Positions 35,801-48,600 of a DNA stretch of 64,000 nucleotides are shown here, piece by piece. The DNA is from Hetaerina americana (taxonomy: Eukaryota; Arthropoda; Insecta; Odonata; Calopterygidae): the NCBI GenBank assembly GCA_022747635.1, contig JAKTNV010000005.1, positions 51,252,013 to 51,316,012 of the forward strand. Reading direction: 5' to 3'. Position numbers and translations under genes: made by a program. The notes under the pieces were generated by a model. That model saw only the letters and a program-made list of their open reading frames with translations. It searched no databases and was not told the origin of the DNA. Position 1 is the first letter of the stretch, and each line of letters starts with the position of its first letter.

Positions 35801-38570
35801 CTCGTGCACACTTTCTTGCGTCTCATTGTTTCCGTCCAATTGACCGCCAAGTATCCAACAATATAACAAAGTTTAAAGTTCTAATTCTTTTTAACCACCG
35901 ATTTGCCAGTGCTTCACGACCTAATGAACCTACGTAAAAGTGACCAGCATTTCACTTACTTCGGTGTATACATGATTCCGATTTGAATACAAATGCAGTC
36001 CAATGGAAAGATGTATACACCTTGCATGCCTACAAACCTAAACGGTTCGGAAACACAGTAGTGCAAGTACATACCTACGTGTTCTATTAAACATCGACCA
36101 GGAACAGCAAGGTTTATTGCGGATTTTTTTATTCATTTATATTATCACGGATTACCATGGGTCCTTGTTAAAGATGTTTTTAGCCGCGGCCCAAACGATA
36201 CGTAATGTCCCTTAACACATGACCAGGAATAAAACTTGTAGCTGATCTTTGAAATAATACTTTACTTTTATAAAGAAACGCAAACATCTCTACCTTTGAA
36301 ATTCCTAAATACAATGTCATTAAAGCATATTATGTATGTAATGTCTATGAGGTAAAAATGATGCAAGTGTAGCCGCAATTGTTGCCGGGAAATATGACAG
36401 AGAATCTTGATGTAATTAGAAATACTATGTTGGATTTACGTGTGGATAACGCCAGTTATATACAGCCTACGCAATGGTAAAGGTGGGTTGATGAGAACTG
36501 CAAATCCTGAATAGATGGTTCATATCCTTTTGGAATTATGTTCCCTCCGTGGTCAACCAGGCCAATCGGCCCTCTTGGGCCCTACACTTTTGATTACTCC
36601 GGGCGGCCACCTTGGCGCTCGCGAGTAGAATTGGGGTACCTCCACCGAAGCGAGGTCAGTCGGCAGGGGGCAATATTTTATGTAGCTTGACTCCAAAAAG
36701 TATTAGCTGTAACACTTCATAGAGTGTAATATTCCACTGGAATATTTTATGCTCTTCTTCGAGCACAGCAGTTTTTATCTTTACCCTTTGAGTCAGCTGT
36801 TCAACGAGCGTTTCCCTTGTAACACCTATCCGACACCGCCCTTTTTTCTGGATTACTGTTGCCGATGTTTAGTTTAAAAAACGCCAATGTCTCTAATTTT
36901 TAGTCTCGTAATTCTGCGTCTAATAAGTGAAGGTCATCTCGATTATTCGGTAAAAAATCGGTATAATTGCGAAACTGTGTAAATAAATTTATTTTCCTCT
37001 TATTTTCATTCTTCCGATGATTATTTCTTGTACCACTCATATTCTTCTTTCAAGTACACACTGAATTTGTTGGTTTAAATTTGCACCCCTTGCCTGATTT
37101 TACCTCTGTTGCTCTTTAATATTGTATTGGAGTTGTTTTAACTTGTTTTTCTGCCATCCATTTTCAGGCTTTATAGTAAGGGAAACATCTTGTTTCACTC
37201 GGTGTTTATCAACACCTACTCCATGTGACATAATTTTATGCTGATTAGTCTTATTTTTCTAACATCAACTTTAGCAGAGTATTTCCCCCTCATTCCTCCG
37301 TTCTTTCTGAACTAAAGGTAGTTTTCCTACATTTTTTCTCAGATATTTCATACTCCCTTTATCTGATTATTCATGCCAATATTGGGGACTGATATGACAT
37401 CAGTTACGGAATTTTGTGCTTCTCACATCTCCCGACGCTCTTTTAGTTCACCATCGCAATCATTGGCTCTTCTCGTCATCCACCGAAAATATTTTACATA
37501 AGTAGTAAGTTCTATATTCATAACAGAATACTTCAGTTGTTTTAGCTTTCAAATCATTCAGCTTTTTTTGGAACCTCTCAATTATATCCCCGTCAATTTT
37601 CTCACATGAGGTAATTTATCATTCGTGTTCATGAGCTATGTTTTCTCAGCTCTCCCTGCTCAGTCGAACTCCCTTCTCAATATACTTGGGGATATAGAAT
37701 CTCTCCCCTTTCATTATATCGTATTCCAACAACTTTCGGTGCAGAGGCAAGTTTTTTTAAGTGGGTTAATTAGTATATACTAAGATAATTACTAGTAATT
37801 CTAATTTTTATTTCTCCCGAACCTTTTCCAACTGGGACACACTAGCCAATTCCACAATTTATTTTCGTAATGCCTGGGAATATTCGTACGATTAGTGGCT
37901 TGAAGACCAATTCCAATCAAAACAAGCAAACCATCTAAAATTGAATTAAGGTGGATTGAAGGTTATAGCGTAGGTATTAATGAAAGATATAAATTACATG
38001 TGGTGCTAAAGGGTGGACGTGCTGTTATTTTACAGGGTATTGATGAAAGAGAAATGGAGGTGTCAGGAAAGATACTAAAAATAAATTCAAACTCGTCAAC
38101 CGATCAAAGCCATCACTTCATCTTTTCCTTGGCCTGTTACTTTTTTCTATTATGCCGTTCGGTGCCAATTCCCACCTTCATTATGCAATGATCTCTCCAC
38201 CCATTCTCTTTAGAAAGCTAAGCCAACTTATCTGAGCCATAAAAATCGGAATTATTCCTATTGCTTCTCTATGCTATCGTGCCTCGTGTTATTTCTTATT
38301 GTACTTCTACTATTGTAATCAGTCCGCCGACTTTCCTCTCAGCTTCTTTTATTCAGCTTCTATCCTTCGTTCGTGTTTCTGTTCCATATGTTAAAGTTGG
38401 GATGAAATTGCTTCCAAACATAACTTTCTTAGTTTCGAGAGGTATGAGTGCATCTTTAAGTAGTGGGAATAGTAATTAACTAACTCTTGGCTTATATTGA
38501 TTGAATTGAGCTCTTACAGCTAGCAGTATTGAATAAATGAAATTACTCCAATAACCGTGAACAGTTTTTA
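32857..38570. other. Unassigned DNA, mostly AT-rich
   Basis: No gene recognised in 5.7 kb. A GC-rich patch lies at about 36540-36680. T-rich plus-strand sequence at about 36900-37700 has weakly open, lysine-rich frames on the minus strand that may be an old LINE relic, but no diagnostic motif was found. Confidence 0.45.
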
Positions 38571-38641
38571 GTAGTAGTAATAATGTAGCAGACTAAGCCT
38601 TTTGGCTTAGTCTACTAAACTATTACTACTTTATTACTACT
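38571..38641. repeat. Hairpin with (TAG)n-like arms
   Basis: AGACTAAGCC (38600-38609) and GGCTTAGTCT (38614-38623) form a perfect 10-bp stem around four T residues. TAGTAG-rich flanks extend the pairing imperfectly to about 30 bp per arm. Confidence 0.75.
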
Positions 38642-39260
38642 ACACTATTTGCCACATTATTTTGCCATTCATTTCATGTTGTTCATTCATTTTCCTAAAT
38701 TTTGTCCCCGTACCACGGTCTCCTCTTCTTTCCCCCAACTAAGATCTTTTATCGTCTCAATTTTCACTCTCTTCATTCTTAAACCCACTTCCGTCAGCTC
38801 CCATTTTATATCGCCATTGCCTTCCCTTGCCCTCCATTTTTATCCCCTCGTGCTGCAATACATCGTCAACGTTCACTTTTGATAACACCAGTAAACATTT
38901 CTTCCGGTACTTTGCTTTCATTTTCTTTAAAACATTTAAAAACTTCCTCCAGACATGCAATAAAGAGCAATGAGGTATGGCACTACGCCATTAAACACCG
39001 AAATGAAAAAACAACTTTTCCTTTCCCTATCCAGTACTACAGTACTCAAATTACACTCACGAGGCTCAGTAGTTCTCACCTCAGTTTCCCACTTATCTTC
39101 TATTTCATGAGGGCACGAAAAGTGAAAAATCAAATCATACTCGAAGTGAATTAAAAGTACACGCATCCCGATCTGTATGGCGTTAATATCAATAGTAAGA
39201 TCAGCATCCGGCGTCTCGAAACGCCATTGTTTGTGACATCGACGAGTGGGAGAGAAGCTG
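38642..39260. other. Unassigned DNA
   Basis: Pyrimidine-rich. A 67-codon minus-strand frame (38757-38960) is lysine-rich but unrecognised. Confidence 0.4.
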
Positions 39261-39660
39261 GCCAAGGGTGTGCGCCAGGGACGGAGGTGGGGGGGAGAGC
39301 GTGGGATTGACAAACAATGGAAAGAGCCTAGGGGTTAGTGGTTGCCGTGGTGAGAAAGAGGGGGGGGGGCTCAGGAAATGGGGTACAGGAGATTGGGTCG
39401 GAAAGCGACACACGATGGGGGGAGGGAAGGGGTGTGGAGGGAGGGAGATAGAGAGAATGAGTTGACATGGAAAGGAGTCGGCGATTGCAAGGAAGTGGAA
39501 GAGGGGGATGAGGAGGAAGAGGCGGAGATGGGAAACGAACTATTAAAGAGCTCTGTCACTCGGGCGAGATTACTGCGACAAAGACTAGTCTCGTCCCCTC
39601 CGCTGGAAGAGGGAGGCGTAGTTAAGATGGGAGAAAGAGTTAAGGGAACCAGAGTTTGAA
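39261..39660. repeat. Purine-rich (G/A) low-complexity block
   Basis: About 400 bp dominated by G and A on the plus strand, including G runs of seven to eleven. The overlapping frames on both strands (Gly/Glu/Arg-rich one way, Ser/Pro-rich the other) are composition artefacts. Confidence 0.7.
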
Positions 39661-41139
39661 TGGAGGCGAGCAGTCGACGAGAGAGGCAGATGAACGAAGG
39701 CAAAGTTGACAGGGTGTAGCGATAAGCATGGCTATGGGAATTTACCTCCCGGGTTCTTTCCCACTCATATCTTCCTCATTTTATCGGAACGTTTTCGAAG
39801 CGGTCGCATCAAATCCCTCGCTTAGCGGACGACTTTGCACGAAAAGTGTAATAAAATTGTTATCTATGCTTGCAATTTGATATACATTTACGGTGCTTGA
39901 GGGAGACAAACAAATATTAATTAAACTAATAAAACCATGTCACTAGGCTTAATAGGTGTGCAGTAAACCTATTAAAACGCATGACACATCACAGTGCTCA
40001 ACAAACAAACTTTTACAAAAGTGAGGCTAGCTTAACATAATTGATTCAGGGTCACTTAATTCGGAAGATAAAAATAAAATGTGTAGCTTAGCTAAAATAT
40101 CCGAGGCTTAACCATGTTCACAAAATAGGGTTTCTCTCCTAAATATATGGTCCCCTCTTGAATAGTTGACAGATCTACAACAACGCGCTATTCTCCGCGT
40201 CGCACGGTATTATCAAATGATAAACTATTTTTGATGAATTTACTTTAATCGTATTTTCAGCAAAATTTTCCCCTGATGTGGTTTTTATTCAATGATGATG
40301 AAGTCTTCTACGAAACTGGTCGTATAGCTGATGTATTCCGAAGTGCTTTCATGAGAATTGCGTGCCTTTATGAAGTCCATCAATGACTACGTCTTCTCTG
40401 GACAATAACAGCAATTATTTAAAATTCCGATTAAATTAGTTTTCCAACACACCTTACTACTTAGGGCACTCGACCTCAGCAGTGATGAAATATGGAACTT
40501 CTAATTTAATTTTTCTGATGCATAGTATCTAAGCATTCCTTATAAGCCAGGGGTTTAATTTATAGCGGAAGGAAGAGTTTAATAGGAACTCATTCCTTAG
40601 AGTTTTGATGGAAGAGTTCAGACATATGATTGCATTAGTTTATTATTTATCCCATTAGATTAATTGCGCACAAAGTAAAGGTAGCAATAGTTGTCAACGA
40701 TAAAAAAGTGTAAAAGGGGGAAAAATGTAGAAGAACGTCCGTTATTGCTTTAGAAATGGGATAACACTTAATGTGGGATTTTATAGTAATTATGAGTTTG
40801 GGGGCAGAAACGAACATTAAATGTATGCAGCATTTTTTTTTTCTTGGCTGATATCATGAAGGTGTTCGGAAGAGTCATATCGTATTGGGAAAAATCAATG
40901 GGCATATTTATAAATTTAGGAGTGATCTAGTGATCAGATTGAATAGACATGGATATCGGACTGACAAAGAGGGTCGTCAGTAATAGGGAGAGAATAATGA
41001 CAAGGTTGTTCCTTTTCACCGGGGAATATATCACGTATACGCAAACAAAATGGAAGTAAATAAGAATTTAAGTAGGGCAGGGGCTAATAAGATTATATAA
41101 GACTTTCGAAAATCAAATCGAGGAATTGCTAAAATTTCT
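39661..41139. other. Unassigned AT-rich DNA
   Basis: Nothing certain. It may contain upstream parts of the LINE relic that follows. Confidence 0.4.
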
Positions 41140-41760
41140 GACCTATTACAAAATAACTATGGGATGTAAGTATTCCATGAAAATAAATCGAGAAAAAAGA
41201 ATATTATCTTCTTAAAATACACTTACTCTCAAGATGAATGAAAATAAAAAAAAGCCAAAAGCGCACAAATTAGGGTAGAGGGTTGAACACTTCACCTATT
41301 TTAGAAGTATTTTAGACGAAAACCGGCATCATGATGAAACTGTTAGGAGAACAACCGCGCAGGTTAAAAAATATTGACAAAGAAGGATGGATGATAGGCA
41401 CCTTAGCAAAGGTTAGTAAATACTTAAACTTGGACTGTGGTGTTTTATATTTCCGAAAAGAGGTGGTTGAAGGGAGATAAGCGTGGATTGGAAACGTATA
41501 AGATAATATGAAAGAAAATAAATCAAATAATATAGAAAAATACAATATAACGGAACAATTGCTGAGCATGGTAGGGGAAAAGAGAAAGCTGTTAGGAGAA
41601 ATTCGGAAAAGTGAGAAAAGGGTATGCTGGAGATATTTCAAGGCAACGGGATATTGATGAATGTAAAGGAGGGAAAAATATTGGTTAAGAGGAATACAGG
41701 GAAGAAAGAATACGCATTTTGAACGGCTGGAATAGTGGTGTAAAATACAAAATAAAAAGT
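41140..41760 (+). pseudogene. LINE remnant: post-catalytic part of reverse transcriptase ORF
   Basis: Plus-strand frames give KYSMKINRE, then HFTYFRSILDENRHHDETVRR, then VGEKRKLLGEIRKSEKR and a short tail. This is the order seen after the catalytic box in RTE/BovB-like LINE ORF2 (KT-VM, F-YLGS-L-----D-E---R, then I--R----L--I--R---W-GH). Many frameshifts and stops. No upstream catalytic box was found. Confidence 0.65.
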
Positions 41761-43194
41761 GGTTTGATGCATTAAAAATTTTTTCTGGTATTTAGTGAAT
41801 TTTTAAGCAGGGTTTTTTGTCCTTAGTTCCTAAGGACTTTGATATTTTGCAGTATCTGTACTGTGTCTTTGAAAATATACCTCAGGACGATAGATACAAA
41901 TATTTAATACGATAACTGCATATAATGCCAGTATCCCATCTCGTTTAGCCCCGTCATTCCCATGAATCCCATCTCGTCTAGTCCCAAAATTGAGAACGGT
42001 ATCACAGATACATAATTATTTTAATAAGTTAACCTAATTGAATCCCATAAATTTTATTTTTAATAATTAATTGATTTATTCTCATTACTGCGTCATCCGG
42101 GGTGTAAAACATGATCCAGCGTCAGTTCTTTAAACATCATTTGAATGGAATACTTTGGATAATAACAATCAATATGCGTTGAATTTTGGTTTCAAATACT
42201 CTATTCCTTCTCTTAATAATCGTGCATGTGAGTGAAATATCTATCCAAGTAGCAAAAGGAGTGAAAAATTAGGTAAACGAGATCAGGAGTCTATACAACT
42301 ACAGATTTTCACGAATTTCATGAACGATCAACAAAGGCAAGCCTTAGAAATGGATTAAAGGTACATCTTTTTTGTCAACGAGCAAACATCGTCCTCCCTT
42401 GTCCACGAGAACGTTAAGCTACACTACAGCAATCTTTCAGCGGAGGGAGATGGAATCACTGACGCGCAATCGCGAAACCCGCCTTTAATGCCTCGGCGAG
42501 GACAGCGATAGGGCGTGTTGCTCGGGGCAATAGCACAGACACGGTAAGCAGTGTTCTCCCTCCAAACCCAATCCAAAATTGTATTTTAAAGGGAGTCGTT
42601 AGATGGCGGATCTCACAACTGCCGCACGAGGACCCTGCCTCCAAGTGGAAAGGGATGCGATGCTCGAATTCCCATGATGCGGGTATGCCCAATCCCCTTT
42701 TTTCCATTAAGGTTGTATCGTGACTGCCCGAGTCGATGAGTCGCATTTGCTCACGTATTAATGACGAGGGATGAAAAATGATTTAGCATTCATTCATGCG
42801 TAGTGAGAAAAAGGATATGTAATTATATATTTTTTTCAAGCACTTTGAGGTTAATATCAATTTTTCAACATGCTCTAGCAATTATTTTGTTCTAGTTCTG
42901 CCAATTTTGGAAACTGAAATTTCGGCTATATTTTCCCAAAGATTACTTACTTTTATTTAAGAAATACATATTTTCACGTTCACTGCATGGTAATATATTG
43001 AAGTATATTTGTTGATGACGCTGTATTACTGCGCGGGGAATATCTCTCGGGGAATTTATCAGCAGGTAATCTCAAGTGAATACCAATGAAACCCTGGGTA
43101 CCGTCAGGTATTTTGTACTCAATGTCTGCTAATCAAATTAAGCCTGACTTATTAATAATTTCGATTCCTAGAAAAAGTGAAATATGATATGGGC
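41761..43194. other. Unassigned DNA
   Basis: Nothing identified. A GC-richer 96-codon minus-strand frame (42456-42746) has no recognisable domain. Confidence 0.45.
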
Positions 43195-43236
43195 ATATGG
43201 ATATGAAAATATGGATATGAAATATGGATATGAAAC
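43195..43236. repeat. Short tandem repeat, ~14-bp unit
   Basis: ATATGGATATGAAA-like units repeat about three times. Confidence 0.8.
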
Positions 43237-43625
43237 ATGAAATAACATATGGGGGGGTTCTTAAGTTTGGTTCTGTTGTTTATCGTAAATTTTGCGAGGG
43301 GGGAGAGAGAATGTAATTCTGATGGTGTTGGGCTCTTTTTTATGTTATCTGTCTTTCATAAACCTCCTACGCCGCGCGAATGTTTAAAATTTATTTGGAA
43401 TAAACCAAAACATAATCGCCATTTCTTAAAATCTCATTATCCATGTTATTTCCGACTAAGGTGCATATCAGTCAGTAACTAAGCCATGATGACAAAATTA
43501 TAACTTGGGTTGAAAATGAACTAAAATTTGAAATGCACCTTTCATACTGTAGGTACATATATACATGTTGGTGCATGACGCTATTTTACATTATGCACGC
43601 ATTAATAGCTTGGGGCTTAAGATAA

Positions 43626-43710
43626 GGGTGCCCAGAGCTGGCACAAAAATCAAAGACTGCCCCTCCGAACATTAGCCTATATAGCTCTACCCACTGAACT
43701 GCCACCCTTT
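43626..43710 (-). repeat. Decayed tRNA-derived SINE head
   Basis: The minus strand reads GTGGCAGTTCAGTGGGTAGAGC, a good A-box region, and about 45 bases later a degraded B-box region. It ends in CTCTGGGCACC, a block also found just after the head of the SINE at 32549-32805. The SINE body is absent or unrecognisable. Confidence 0.5.
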
Positions 43711-45365
43711 CGATTGAATACGGTGGCTTTTACCGGTGGCTACAGTGGCATAAATACTATATTCATTCTGCAAACTTTATGCAATGTACTCGTATCCTTA
43801 AAAAGTACTTTTGAATGGGTAATAAAATCTCGCTCTCGCCCACTCATTATCGCCAATTACACCTTATATTCTTGTCACGCATTAATTATTTTCGTAATAT
43901 TTATTTTCACCATATTAGGTGATCTTTTTTTTAAATGCATATAATTCCTCAAGTAACAATTTCCCAAAGGTTCAAAAAACCATGCTGGGCTTGAAGACTT
44001 GATATAACTCCTAGGAAGTCACTGGTCTGATTTACTTTTTCATTAAAATTTCCTACAATTCGCTAAATAAATAAAGGTAAAGCTAACCAGTACATTCCTT
44101 TGAAGTTTATGCCACTTAAAAGGTTTGACCCCTAAGAACTTGTGATGAGTACGTCTTCCGTGTTATTTATTTCTGTCTCTATGTTAATTGATGCTTTATT
44201 TTATCCCGAGATTCATTAAATTTGTAAAGTTTGATTGTAAACCCTATTTGTTAACCCCAACAGAAATAGTGTTAAAAACGCGAAAGAATACTCATCAATT
44301 GCTCGTTATTATAGGGCATATTGTCATGTCACCGGCAAATAGTGATGCTTCCAGCTTTCTTGGAAACTTCTATCGTCGATAAAAAAAAGAAGAGTAGAAA
44401 TCTATAGCATTTTTGTCAGCACATCAGTATGCATATCTCTGAAGCTATTTTCATAAATGACTACTTTTCGTCGTTTTAGAGATAAGAATGTCCTAATTCA
44501 GCTGGTCATTTGCTTGCTCAAATGATACGATAATAAAGATTGAAATCTTAGTATGGGGATCCTTCTTGGTTTTTTCTCTCAAACTATTTTATCTACAAGA
44601 TTACCACCTCTTTTCATCTGATTTTTATCGTTATGATTTCTAAATGGATTAAAATATCCAATCGTGGTTCATTTTCTTTGCATTTTCCCAATTCCAGGTT
44701 GATTTCGGATTACTACATTCTTAATATTTGGAAGGAAAGAGGCATTGCTAACAACGCTATGCTATAAGATTTAAAAAAAATATGAAGGTCAATTTTATTA
44801 CTAATGAAGGACAGTAATTATCTGTCTCTTTCTTATTACTCCAAAAGATGCGAATTACATAAGCTAATTTTCAAATGCTGGGTAGTGAAATATGCGAAGG
44901 CGCGTGTCAAGGAGTCTTAGGTCACCAGCTGTAAGGATAATTTTTGATTCATTTGTCTTAAATTGTTTTCTCCTGTAACGGTCTCGAATTATGCGAAGGA
45001 AAATTGATTCCTTAAAAAATTTGGTTCTGGAGTCAGTTTCCCTCATATTCTTGCAAATCTTATGTGATGCGTTAATAGGAATATTCCTTCCGTGTCAGCT
45101 TTCAATTAGAGCGATTAGTACTACTCTAAAACTTTAAGCTTACCTGGCACGATCGTGTAGGGGGAAAACAACTACTTTTATTTTGTAGGTTTATGGAATA
45201 TCTACGCTTTGTAAGACAGTTGCACATTCAGCGATTATTTACAGGTGTTTCTTGCAGGTATGGGACTTTATTTTTTTATATTTGCCATACATCTTTTGGT
45301 CTTATTTTAATATCATTCATTCACTTATACGATATTTGGGGAGTTTCTCTTTGGTTAAGGGAATC
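43711..45365. other. Unassigned AT-rich DNA
   Basis: Nothing identified. Confidence 0.5.
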
Positions 45366-45650
45366 GGGATGGTGCGGTGACTAACGTGCTGGCTTATACC
45401 GAGAGGGCCCGGGTTCGAGAGAGGTAAAGTTTTCAGTGGTATCCTGATCCCTACTTGAGGTGCTTTGTGTAGGGCACTTTGAGTGAGTACACCGTCCGTC
45501 GGATGGGACGTTAAACGGTGGACTCCTTGGCGCCTTTCGTTTAGAGTAGGCTAATGTCGCCGCTAATTTTCTCTCCACCCTTCCTTTTCCATCCATCCCT
45601 AATACCGCAAATGACCTGAGCTGTCGGTCGCCTCTCCCTAAAAACTACTA
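45366..45650 (+). mobile_element. tRNA-derived SINE (plus strand), second family
   Basis: The tRNA-like head includes GGTGCGGTGACTAACG (A-box region) and GGGTTCGAGAG (B-box, 45411-45421). A non-tRNA body follows, including CCGTCCGTCGGATGGGACG and GTTAAACGGTGG. It ends near a (CTA)n-like ACTACTACTAC simple repeat at 45645-45655, as many SINEs do. Its body differs from that of the 24.6 and 32.6 kb SINEs. Confidence 0.7.
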
Positions 45651-48600
45651 CTACTCTTTGGTGAAATAATATTCTTAGAGTTGAAGCTTTTCCAAACCAG
45701 TTTAAGATACTGAATTTATGTACCCCGTCTGCTACAATTTCACCACTCAAGAGTAGACTTTCCTTGCATTTCTCTTACGTGTGGCACTGATGATGTTAGG
45801 TTTCCTCTAAATCAGGGCAAAGTATCTTTTTTATGAATCCAGATGGTTTCCCGCATATATTTTTTTATTTTTCGGCACTATTTGAGTTTCTTATTTGTGG
45901 TAGATAATTTTGATTTTCATAATTATGAACACCGGAAGCGTAATATTTTATACAAACTAATTTTCACGTGCATATTTGGCTCTTTAATGTGGTATTTATT
46001 CAGGCTCGTGAAACAGACTTCTCTAACTCATCACGTAAGAGGTAAAATCGGGTAGTTTCTATGCAGGTGTTTATATTTTGAGCGCTTGAAATAGACTTTT
46101 CTAAGTCTGCCCAAGTGAGTTTAAAATAAATTTTGTGAAAAACGTAAAGTTTATGATTTTCTTTAAACTTATCATGAGTTTGGTTTTCACTTTATGATGA
46201 AACTTTAATGTTGCTAATTCCCTCACCTATTCCTGCTCGGTACGATTATTTTTGAAATTTTGTTTACTAACATGCCCAGTATCTCGCTAACTACACTGCA
46301 ATAAATATAAAGCTGTTTTGACACTTCAAGAAGTGTGAAACATCTATATTGGGAGATCAGGCGTCAATTCAACATATTATTACTTATTTAGAGCTGAACA
46401 TATTTAAGTTATTCTACACGGTTTGTATTTAATTTTCGTTAGATCCGTGGTCGCTATGACAAAATTGTGATTCAACTGCAATGAGGAACATTCAAAGTCA
46501 CATTGAGGGTGAAGGATTCGGTGTTTTACCACAAAACGCCGCGATTGAGGTCTTCATTGGTGATTGCCCTAGTATTCAGCCGACTATGCTTTGATGGTTG
46601 ACTGCCATTGCCCTAAGAGCGTTTTAATCGGTCGGATTGGCGCAGTTTACTCATTTAACTTACTCGGGGCACAAAGATTGGTGTAAGGAAATTGATGGTC
46701 ACGTGACAGGGTTGCTACATAATCCTAAAAAAAGGAATAGAAATTTTACACGGCAAGTATTTGTTACTACTAAATGTTTTTTTTTGTGGAAAATAAACGG
46801 CTCAGGTTACGAAATCTGTCTGACTCACGTTTGTTTTGTATTCATTTCGAAACACGTATATAACTCGTACAATCTTTCTTTCGCTTACTAGTATACTGCG
46901 AGTGAGTGTAAACTTTTCTGACTGAAGCAGGCAGCTAAAAAAACATTGCCAACCTCTGGAGCTGCTTCAACTGACTCGCTTCCCAAACGAAGAGATTAGA
47001 ATTTTTCCTCATCCATTGTCTGAGGGAGACAATGGGAAGGGGACAAAACGAGAGCGCAGTTTGCAAATGGAAAGCAAAGATATGTATGAGAGCGTCGCCA
47101 TGGTAACGGGGCTGAGAAAAAGGTGCCACGATAAATGAGATGACGAAGGAGGGACGACGTTGTTGGATTCAAAAGGGTAAATGAGGAATGCTATGGAAGA
47201 GGGTGAAATGGATATACCCTTGTTCGTGAAGAAGCATAAAAATATTAAAGGAGGAAATTTATCATCAAACACGAATTTATTTTCTTAAATCATAGAACTC
47301 ATCCAATAATAAGCTAAGCCGTCTTGATAACACATCCAAGGTGTAAAATGTTCACCCATGAAGATTTTTCTACCTATTCTTCTGAAATCCTCCGCAAAAC
47401 TTGTTTATAGACCTCAACAAACGGTTTACATTACAAATTGTGCGTGTACGATACACTAAATGAATGAATAAAAATAATTCCAACTTAAGTAAACATCATA
47501 GGGCTTATTTGTGCGTATTTATTTACGTGTTTCCAAGCTGGAACTTTCTAAATGAAAATAATTCCGGCGAGTTTGGGAAATTTCTGTAAATAGCTAAATG
47601 GCAATTTACGCGAGGGTACAAAAACGAATTGACCTTTGCAAAAACAATGTATTTTCCTGTGCACTATTTCCAACGATACATGACCGGTTCCAATGAATAT
47701 AAACATTGTTTTGTGAAAATACGTGATCGGATGTCCAAATTTAATTACTTTTCGTTTTATAGAAATTAATTAAAGTGAACATCCTCGGGTTATGTGAAAG
47801 TGAAGTGGTGAACAGTTCTTACACAACTGTTTTCAGTAATTCCTTTGACATTACTTAAAGATCCGCCAATAAGTACTCCAACCTCATTAAACAGCAACCA
47901 ACCTTTCCCATAGTTATACATTCTGCACATTTCTCTCACAGTCTAACCACTCTCCATCCCCGTAATCATGCATTTTTCTCATTACTCTTAAGTTTCCGTC
48001 AAAATTTTGACCAGCCATTACAATATTTTTCAAAACTGCTGGTATTCTTTGCAATTTGATTTGAGATGGAAAAATATCAGTTTAAAAATGTATATATTTA
48101 CCTTCTTACGTTTAAATTAAAATTGTCGCCAAAGAGGAAGGTCCCTCTATTAACGTGAATTATGTGGGAAGTCACTATCGGCATGCAGAGTATTTAGCGG
48201 CAAAGAATTACTTATGCTTAATAGATTGAATAGTTATAGTAAGTTTTAATTCCTAAAATTAACTACTAAAAGTAACTAATAATGAATATCAAACGTTACC
48301 AAAAATGACCCAAGCGGATTAGATGTAAAAATTTTCTGGCACTTCTATAAGCTCTCTTAACATTTGTATGATAACGGAATCAATGTAGAACAGGTGGCAC
48401 TCTTCCAACCCTCACTTAACGACAAATCTGAATCCAAAATATGAATCCAAAACTGAATTCATATATTCACCTCAACCCAGTGCTAATGAATTATTACCAA
48501 GCTTTGCTTTCTCCTGAGAGAATATGTCATATTTTCCCCATGTGCCTGTCACACCTTTCATTTATTTCCAGTGATTCCATTAAACGACCGAATATCATTT

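Noticed and set aside
42456..42746. 96-codon minus-strand frame with a hydrophobic C-terminal half
   Set aside because: No recognised family, isolated and in AT-rich non-coding surroundings.
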